Assembly (NCBI GenBank): GCA_005656395.1
Contig: SRSI01000002.1
Coordinates: 62,001-126,000, forward strand
Direction of reading: 5' to 3'
DNA from: Strongyloides papillosus
Lineage: Eukaryota > Nematoda > Chromadorea > Rhabditida > Strongyloididae
DNA: 64,000 nt
Position 1 is the first letter of the stretch. Each line of letters begins with the position of its first letter. The notes beneath the pieces are model-generated. The model was not told the origin of the DNA and did not search any database. It saw only the letters and a list, made by a program, of their open reading frames with translations. Below, piece by piece: positions 56,400 to 64,000 of this stretch. The translations under genes and the position numbers were made by a program.

Positions 56400-58234
56400 A
56401 TCCTATATTACGTAAGCATATATCTTTATTACACATTGATAATGAGCTTATATATCTCGATGGTAGACTTTATATCCCTAAAAATCTCATTCCAAACATT
56501 GTTACTAAACTTCATTCTAAGCATGCTTCAACAGATTCAATGGTAAAATTAGCTAAAAAATTCTACATATTTAATAGCCTATATTCTCGATTAAAAAATG
56601 TTTACGATTCTTGTGAACTGTGCATATTAAATAGACGCAACAGAAATCAAATTGTCAATAGTTGGCCCGATACTACCCAATCTCATGAGAGATTTCATTC
56701 GGATATCGGCGAATTTCATAAAAAGAAATTTTTGGTTGTTATTGATGTCTTTTCACAATTTATCATATTAAGGAAATTAAAATCACTTCACTCTCAAGAA
56801 TTGATAGGTCGTTTGGAAGAAATTTTTGCTGATTTTGGAAAACCAAAAATCTTCGTTAGTGATAATGCGACGGTATTTGCATCTCAGGTCACAGTAGAAG
56901 CTTTGAAAAATTGGGGTATATATCAGTCGTTTAGTGTTCCAATGGCTTCAACTTCAAACGGAAGTGCTGAAAAGGCTGTTGGTTTAGTCAAAGACTACCT
57001 TAAAAAATTTCTTTCTACATCAAAAAATTTTGATTCAGCTCTTAAGTCTTCACAATTAGCGTTGAACGAAAGAATAATCAGAGATAATAAGAGTCCTTTT
57101 GAACTATTTTTCTCTATAACAACAACTATAGATGACATCATTTCAGCTTACGAATTTGAATCCATACCTTTAGATCTTGATTGTACGTTTAAGAAGGATA
57201 AAAATACATATACATGGTTTCATGGTAAAGTCACTGAACAAATTCACAATAATATTTTTAAAATCTTCCATGATGATAGATATTATGTTAGGAAATCTGA
57301 TTATATTAATTTTCTGTCTAAGGGGAAAGTGGTACCATTTAAAGATGCTTTAAAAGACATGAAGCCAGAAAATAATATGAATCAGAGTCCACCAAAAATG
57401 CATGTCGAGGAACTATCAGATTTCACGCTTAATGACAATTTCTCTAATACAATGGATAGCCCTTATTTGTATAAATTATTATACTCTGATAAAGATCAGA
57501 TAGACAATTTAGAAAATAGCATAACTCAACTACCAAATCTAGATGCCACACAAGATGATAATCTTTTTCAAAATTTATCACCGGCAGATTTGTCTATAGA
57601 TAAAGTTAATATGAATCCTGTAGATTTACCTCCTTTAACTCCTTTAGATTCTTCAAATTCAGTTTCATCTTTATCAAACGTCAATAATGTACCTTCTTAC
57701 GTCAAATTAGACTCTCAGTTATCGGTTGAACAATATATTAAAGAAAACGACATCTCTATTATTTGTTCTACAGATGGTAGCTGTGAATCGGGAAGAGGGC
57801 TTGCTTATTACATAAAATATCCAAAAGGGGAAATAGAGAAATCATTTAGAGCAGGGAATAACAGTTCTGCTCAATATCTCGAGATTACGGCTTTACATCA
57901 ATGCTTAGTTGAATTATCTGAGTTAAATAATAAAAATGAATTTCCATCTTCTTCTAAGATACTTATTATTACTGACTCTGATTATGGTGCTCGTGCTTTA
58001 TCAACAGATCTTAAAAAATGGTTATCGTGTGGTTTTCAAAAGACAGATGGCAAAAAACTTACTCATGAAAATATAATTAAAAGTTCTTGGAAACTTATTG
58101 TTAATTTAGATTCTACTATCATTATTGGTAAAGTTCCCGGGCATAAAGGCATAATCCTAAATGAGAAAGTGGATACTATGGCAAGAAGGGCAGCTGTTCG
58201 CCCAGTTAAGCAAGCAGTATCCTTTAATTTTTGA
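56393..58234 (+). CDS. E2 integrase with C-terminal RNase H (613 aa)
   Basis: The HHCC zinc domain has HSKH at 41-44 and CELC at 74-77. The integrase catalytic triad is Asp104 (RFHSDIG), Asp157 (FVSDNAT) and Glu193 (SAEKAVG), i.e. D,D35E. An Asp/Ser/Pro-rich linker (about 320-455) follows. The end is a full RNase H: CSTDGSCESG (Asp), YLEITALHQC (Glu), LIITDSDYGARAL (Asp) and KVPGHKGI...EKVDTMARR (His/Asp). The two RNase H-like regions of E2 therefore lie on opposite sides of integrase. The ATG overlaps the upstream stop (ATGTTAG), suggesting termination-reinitiation or a -1 shift. Confidence 0.93.
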   Translation: MLDPILRKHISLLHIDNELIYLDGRLYIPKNLIPNIVTKLHSKHASTDSMVKLAKKFYIFNSLYSRLKNVYDSCELCILNRRNRNQIVNSWPDTTQSHERFHSDIGEFHKKKFLVVIDVFSQFIILRKLKSLHSQELIGRLEEIFADFGKPKIFVSDNATVFASQVTVEALKNWGIYQSFSVPMASTSNGSAEKAVGLVKDYLKKFLSTSKNFDSALKSSQLALNERIIRDNKSPFELFFSITTTIDDIISAYEFESIPLDLDCTFKKDKNTYTWFHGKVTEQIHNNIFKIFHDDRYYVRKSDYINFLSKGKVVPFKDALKDMKPENNMNQSPPKMHVEELSDFTLNDNFSNTMDSPYLYKLLYSDKDQIDNLENSITQLPNLDATQDDNLFQNLSPADLSIDKVNMNPVDLPPLTPLDSSNSVSSLSNVNNVPSYVKLDSQLSVEQYIKENDISIICSTDGSCESGRGLAYYIKYPKGEIEKSFRAGNNSSAQYLEITALHQCLVELSELNNKNEFPSSSKILIITDSDYGARALSTDLKKWLSCGFQKTDGKKLTHENIIKSSWKLIVNLDSTIIIGKVPGHKGIILNEKVDTMARRAAVRPVKQAVSFNF

Positions 58235-58300
58235 ACAAGTTTTATTGGTATTTGGCTTAGGTTTTGAATCTCATGCTCTTCACCGAATCCAAAAAGGGGA

Positions 58301-58531
58301 TGTTTCATGATACAATCAAATAGTCATGATTGATGGTTTGTCATGAATTTTTCTATCTATAAATACTAACAAAAATACTATCGCACCCTCTCTTAGTCAA
58401 CTAACATTAACCTCCTCATAGCGCAGAGAGGGTGAGTTTTCATTTTTAAATTATTAACTTATTATTTAGTTTTTTTATATCTCCCTTATTTGTGAAAATA
58501 AATTATCAAATTATTCTTTTATTCTGAAACA
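58301..58531 (+). repeat. E2 3' LTR
   Basis: 231 bp, identical to 53506-53736. It is preceded by the purine tract at 58291-58300. Confidence 0.97.
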
Positions 58532-59559
58532 TTTTACAAAATTTTTATCAGCTCCATTAGATAGATAATCATTTTTTGCATAAATAAGCTATATAACGTT
58601 TTTTATGATTTTGTCTATCTTGACATATTAAATTGACAAAAAAGGGAAATTTTTTTAGAATAAAAAAAAATTCTAAAAAATTTTACGACAATTTTTCTTA
58701 TACTCAATCGTGTTCAAAATTTTTGGAACTACTTTTTAAATGAGGAATTAAAAAACTCAAAGGCATATTTTTTATTTTTCTCAATTTATTTTTCAGAACA
58801 GAGATATATCGTTTTGAAGTTCCAAAATTTGAAGTAAAAAAAAGTATTTTGAAAAAGTATCCAATCTTAAAAATAAAACTTGAAATATATCAATTTTTTA
58901 AACTTTGTTGTAAAAAGCACAAAAAATTACGTAAATGTGTGCATTTTCATATTATTATCTTTATTATAAAGGGGTGAAATAGAGGTACTAATATTCAAGA
59001 TTTTTTAGTCCTTTAATAGATGTATTTCAAGAACAGAACTTTGAATGAAACTGATATTAAATATTTAGATTTACTGTCATTACACATATTTTACTCAAAA
59101 TTTTATTAAAATTAAAAAATTATTTTTTGATGTCATTTCTCTTCTATGTATAGAGGATACAAATATAATGTGAGTAAAAAATGAATTAAAATGATCATTA
59201 AAACTGACTGAACGAAAATTAACTTTTTAAGACTATAAAAATTTTGAGATGACGAAAAATGAGCGTCTTTTTCTGTGCAGTCTTCACTTTATAGCTCAAT
59301 AAATTTAGGAATTTTAGATTCATCACAATAAATATAACAATAAGTTACAGTAATAAAACGTGTAACGATTTTGGTTGTGTGATTACATTTAGTCCAAACA
59401 AAGAATGTATGCTCTCTATATTTTTGTGAAGCACGATTTATATGATTCAATGTAATTTTAAGATCTTTTGAATAAATTAATTATTTTTCTTATTTATTTA
59501 CTTTACTTGTTAAATGTTGCTTGTCCATATATACAAAAAGCGTTTCACTATAGTTACAT
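58532..59559. other. AT-rich DNA, nothing recognised
   Basis: No open frame of interest, TIR or tandem repeat was seen between E2 and the secreted-protein pseudogene. Confidence 0.5.
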
Positions 59560-59755
59560 CTATTTTTTCTTTTTCAAAATAAATTTCAGGTGGACTACCT
59601 TCACGAAGAGAAGATTTCATTGTTAGATACACTTTTTCAGTTCGTGATTTACATTCAGGTTTCAAATAATATAATTATACATGATAGTAGTAGAAAACAA
59701 ACGTTTTAGATGTTAAATTAATTATAAATAGAGTTAATGTACTAAAAACTTTCAT
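59560..59755 (-). pseudogene. Small secreted protein 3, pseudogene
   Basis: ATG at 59755 begins MKVFSTLTLFIINLTSK, clearly related to protein 2. TAA interrupts it at 59675-59677, after which the same frame continues LYYLKPECKSRTEKVYLTM, matching the Cys region of proteins 1 and 2. No clean exon 2 was found. Its upstream DNA (59770-60190) aligns with that of gene 1 and lacks the MITE and the LTR element found there. Confidence 0.6.
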
Positions 59756-62700
59756 TTTTGAATATTTTACTTTAATATTTTGGAAATAAAATTTCTTTAA
59801 ATACAAAAATTATCATGCAAAATTGTTAGAGAATAAATATTTAAATTCTAAAACATCAAAGAACAATAAATATAACTACAAATAGATATTGATATTATTT
59901 TTGGTGCAAGTTAAAAAAATTTCAATATTACAGATATCAGATTTCCATTAAATAAGCAAATTTTAAGATTTTGTCCAGTACTAACTCGTATTAAAAAATG
60001 AGCAATCAATTCAAACGCAAAAACAAAAATAAAAGCAGTAAAATATAATTTTACAAATATAAATTTTATATCTTTGTAGAATATTACTTTTCAGCGCATT
60101 TGAAGGTAGCTTGCAGAATAAAATAAAAATTTTAAGTGAAATAAAGTTAGTAATTTATTTTTAATTAGTTTATTTGAGATCTACATTTTACGTTTTTTTC
60201 TTAAAATCAAAGATACGTTTTCTAAGCAGAAGAGTACGGAATGTAAAACATTTATTTTATTATGGATTTAAACACACTCTAAAACTTTTTAAATCCGTAC
60301 TATCCATTATCAAATCTACAAAAACAGTTTTAAAACTTTGTTCAACAGTAACTATTAGTGAAATAATATGTTCTTTTATTAAAACTTTGATCATAAAAAA
60401 ATAATATCTAAAATCAATTTTTTTGCCATTTTATCTCTTACACACACAAAAATTTTTCCATCCATTTTGTTACCTATAATATAAAAAAATGTTTATTATT
60501 ATAAAAAAACATTCCTTAAAGAACAAATAGACAAAAATAATGTAGATAGAAGAAAACAAAATTGCTAGATGCCTCCTAAAATATTTATTAACTATAATTA
60601 TATCTATTGCAATGCTATTTTTTTATAATAAATATTTTAATTCCACAATGTAACAATCTCATCATTTTCTTCCTTATCCAATCATTTCGTTGTGGCACCT
60701 TGGTGTAGCAAAATTATTTCTTATAATAAAACAATAAAATAGACAAATAAAATATTTATTTTTTTTAACTATTAATCATAATAACAATAATAATAATATT
60801 AATTTATATTTATCTGGACAATTTGTGGGTGATATCTCATCTAGGATAACTTAACTTCCTTTTCTTGATATGCTTTTATACGGTGTAATTGATCAAAGAT
60901 TATTGTCTTTATTTTATACTTTTTTTATTTTTAGATTTATTTTATTTATTAATCGTTCAAATACCATTAAAGATTTTTCTTATTTTATAAAGTGCATTTC
61001 TGCATATTTTTGTAAGATATCTTTTTCTTTTAATTGCACTTTTTGTAGATGATCTTTAATAATCTTAACTATTTTTTCTCTATAAAATTTAATTTTGAAT
61101 TTAATAAATTTAAATTTTTTTTTGTTAATATATATTTTACATTTCTATGTTATAACTTCTAGTTTCTAGTGATTTTAAAACCACGGATACAGGGGCCGAC
61201 TATAATAAAATTATTAAAGAAAATTTAATCTCTTCATGCCAAAATGATGTCTTGACCAGCATTTGTCAATTGTGGTTCAGCATATTTTACCTATACCACT
61301 ATGATAAATATTAAATTTTTAAAACTTTTCACATGTAAAACTTTAACTTGGGTAATTTTTATAAATAATTACAGTTATACTGGATAAGTTTTAAAACATA
61401 GAATTCATTAAATATTAAATTAAATGAGTATATTTTCCATTTCGTTTTTATGAATAAAATTATACAAATTCTAATTTATATCACAATAAAAATGGTTTAA
61501 AGATGTTTTTTTATAATTTTTTTTTATGATTTTTTTAATGTCTTCAAACATTAAACATTGCCGCTGTTGTCAGAAATCTCTTTATCAGTCTTTTAACATT
61601 TATACCTGTGGTGTTAAAAACACCTTATAAAATAATGATGAGTTACTTAAGATGATTTTATTATAAGAACTAAAGATACAATAAAGACATGTTATATATA
61701 TAATAGTTATTTTTTTGTGTCAAACATCATGTTTGACGCAGCAATACCAAATCATTGTAAAAGACTATTCAAAGAAAAATTAAGCGAGATTGTTTTTAGA
61801 TTTCTATCTGGTTACCAAAATAATGACAAAAAGAAGGATAAAAAAATGAATTAGATGTTTTTATGGACTTTTTGTACAGTAGATTTTCAAACTTCAAGAT
61901 TCAAATTTTATAAATGAAAAAGAAATTGAAGATTTCTTTGTAGAAACTCTAAACAAAATGCCTGAGAGAAACAAAAATTTCATATTTTATCAAAACTGCT
62001 TTAATCTTCTGTAGAAAAATAAATAATGAAAAAGAAATCAAGAAGAAAATACTAACCGGAATAATGCAATGAATCGTCTAGGGATGTATATTCGATGAGA
62101 CTTATTTTGGTAAAAAAGAGATCTATTTGAAGAAAACTTTAGGCAAGAAAAACTAATAATTTTTTTATCAAATTATAAAAATACCATTATCTAAATATTA
62201 ACATTACCTTTCATTCATCATATTATAATATATATCGTATTTCGATTAATTATTACATAAAAATAATAAAAGTATTTACTTAAAAAATCTCATTTTTTAT
62301 AGAAAAACATTTTAAAAAGCTAGAGTAAAGTAAATTTTTAGAATTTTTATGAAACATTAGATGTATTCTCGAAATTTTAAATCTAATACCATTGTTATAT
62401 AAAAGTTATAAACGAGATGTAATAAAAAACATAAAATCTAAAACGCTTTTTTATTTTGTAACTATAATGTCAAACAATCACTCTGAAAAAATATATCAAT
62501 TTTGCATTGTACAATTTAATTACGTTAGAAATTTCTCAAACAATTATTTTTTTACCTCGATGAGATAAAATTTAAAGTGTATTTATATATAATATGGATA
62601 CTGAATTAGAAATATTGTATAAAGAGTTTTTTAAATATATAAAAATACAGTTAAAATATAACAAAGATAGTAAATATTATTTTTAAAAGCTAGGACATTC

Positions 62701-64000
62701 ATCTAACTGATTGATATTTATTAGCACATCATTTTATTGGAAAATATTATAATACGTAAACTATTGATGAAGACATTATCACTATTTAACAATCTAGAAA
62801 AAACTAAAAATTCTTTATAATTATAGTATTTTGATGATATCAATAACAAATTTTGTTTTTTTATCAAATAAGTAGATACTTATATTTCATTAAAATAGGT
62901 TGTTTAAATCAATAACTAATATTAAGAGTTACAAGCCACTATAAAAATTCATGGTATTTAAAATTCTACTACTTAGATCTTTATCTTCCATTTTCATATA
63001 TTTAAAATGCTCATGTGAATCATATCCTCCAATAACAAGGAAAATAAAAAATAAAAGACTTGCTTTGATTTCTTGTCTTCAAATTTACAATTGACAACTG
63101 AAAATAAAATTAATAAAAGTGTAGGAATATTTTTTACACATTACTAAGGAAAGATCGAATATTCTCAGTGCATAGTGAATGTAATATCTACAAAGAATCC
63201 ACAATAGATGCTTTTCTGGCTCGGAACTCACATAGACAAACATTTCTAAGGTACACTTGGTGTATTCAATTAGATACTTACATTAAGCATTATAAATATT
63301 TCATAAATCTTTTCAAAACGATTCATTTGAATATATAATTTGAGCAGATAACAATAAAAAATAAAAAACTTTTCCTGAATCCGAATCCTTTCTGTAACCT
63401 ATTGAAAATGCCAAACGTTTTGTATTGTATTTTCCTATATCAATCAAAAGTCTTTTACTTTTTTTAAATAGGATACTAAAAATATTATTAAACTTGATAA
63501 AGTATATAAATTCATAAAATGTATATTTTAAATACAGGTAATTTCTAGATATTTCATTCTATTGTAATATAAAGCTAAAAAATTTTATGGTAAAAACTTA
63601 CATATACTTAAAAATGAGATATGTAATTGATTGGTAAATTCATCGGGCGTGTTATTGTCTTTTAGTTTCATGCCTAATTTGTTTATTTCCCTTATATGTT
63701 CTTTTATTTTTTTTTACTTTAATTATATTATTCATTTCATTATAACAATTTTCGAATTTATTATCAATAAATTCATGTAACCTTTTTTTATTTCGAAAAA
63801 TCATAATTATTTCATTTGAATATGTCCTGCATAGAAAGAAGAAGTAACATAATTGCCTAGAATATTATATTTTTTATACATAACATTATTTGAAATTTAA
63901 AACATACAAAATCACTAGGATTTTTATTCTTTCAAATTTTTAAAAAATTGAAGCATTGATTCTTTGGATCTTGTATTCTTATTTCCTATTGAAGATTTAA
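59756..64000. other. AT-rich DNA, no recognised gene
   Basis: The first 430 bp are the conserved upstream region of the secreted-protein family. The rest shows only short, low-complexity open frames (60174-60404 and 60870-61052), which I judge random. A perfect 9+1+9 palindrome GTCAAACAT-C-ATGTTTGAC lies at about 61718-61736. Confidence 0.45.

Larger units (their letters stand above)
53506..58531 (+). mobile_element. LTR retrotransposon E2 (Ty3-like order), apparently intact
   Basis: Identical 231-bp LTRs (TGTTTCATGATACA...CTGAAACA) lie at 53506-53736 and 58301-58531, with the 5-bp duplication TTTTA on each side (53501-53505 and 58532-58536). The primer-binding site TGGCGCCCCCGG follows the 5' LTR directly, and the purine tract AAAAAGGGGA precedes the 3' LTR. 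Both ORFs are open. It is the youngest, most complete LTR element in the window and a plausible active copy. Confidence 0.97.

Noticed and set aside
60174..61052. 76-aa and 60-aa plus-strand open frames
   Set aside because: Low-complexity, no homologous features, and the first overlaps the conserved non-coding flank of the secreted-protein family.
61718..61736. Perfect 19-bp palindrome GTCAAACATCATGTTTGAC
   Set aside because: Isolated, with no repeat or gene nearby; expected occasionally in long AT-rich DNA, so not scored as a finding.

Overview
The window is very AT-rich eukaryotic DNA, visibly around a quarter G+C. It has GT-AG introns, including one of 59 bp, and small two-exon secreted proteins. 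Most of it is layered transposable elements. The mixture (RTE-like LINE, Helitrons, mariner, Ty3-like LTR elements, a CACTA/CMC-like transposon) points to an AT-rich invertebrate such as an insect, another arthropod or a nematode. I cannot name the species. I saw no bacterial operons, rRNA, tRNA or CRISPR.

Layout. 1-660 is the 3' end of a Helitron. 1238-2257 is a 16-bp minisatellite. 2897-7811 is a dead RTE-like LINE holding a 2.3-kb non-autonomous Helitron, which itself holds a 279-bp LINE fragment. 7813-12415 is a decayed TIR element with remains of a transposase ('CMC-1'). 12416-18506 is a decayed Rep/helicase Helitron that lacks its 5' end. 21831-23415 holds two MITE-like elements. 24588-26595 and 33319-35296 are further Helitrons. 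27912-32894 (minus) and 53506-58531 (plus) are two young LTR retrotransposons with identical LTRs. 59756-64000 is unrecognised AT-rich DNA.

The main system is a candidate 11.8-kb DNA transposon at 36652-48437 ('CMC-2'). It is bounded by 21-bp CACAG inverted repeats that match at 20 of 21 positions. Inside are a seven-exon 640-aa zinc-finger transposase-like gene, a five-exon 334-aa gene of unknown role, and a tail-to-tail gene pair that may have diverged RNase H-like folds. Both spliced genes reconstruct without a stop, with every splice phase consistent. An intact mariner sits in intron 1 of the transposase gene. CMC-2 lies next to, and probably inside, the 3' end of a second LINE copy (48438-53170, minus). 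That copy is an inverted duplicate of the nest at 3222-7811.

Host-like genes. Three paralogous minus-strand genes for small secreted Cys-containing proteins lie at 26576-27064, 35508-35926 and 59560-59755, the last a pseudogene. The DNA upstream of the third copy is an empty site for both the MITE and the LTR element inserted upstream of the first copy, which confirms those insertions independently.

Exon models, motifs, TIRs, LTRs and target duplications were read directly from the sequence. Family names rest on motif recognition from memory, without a database search.
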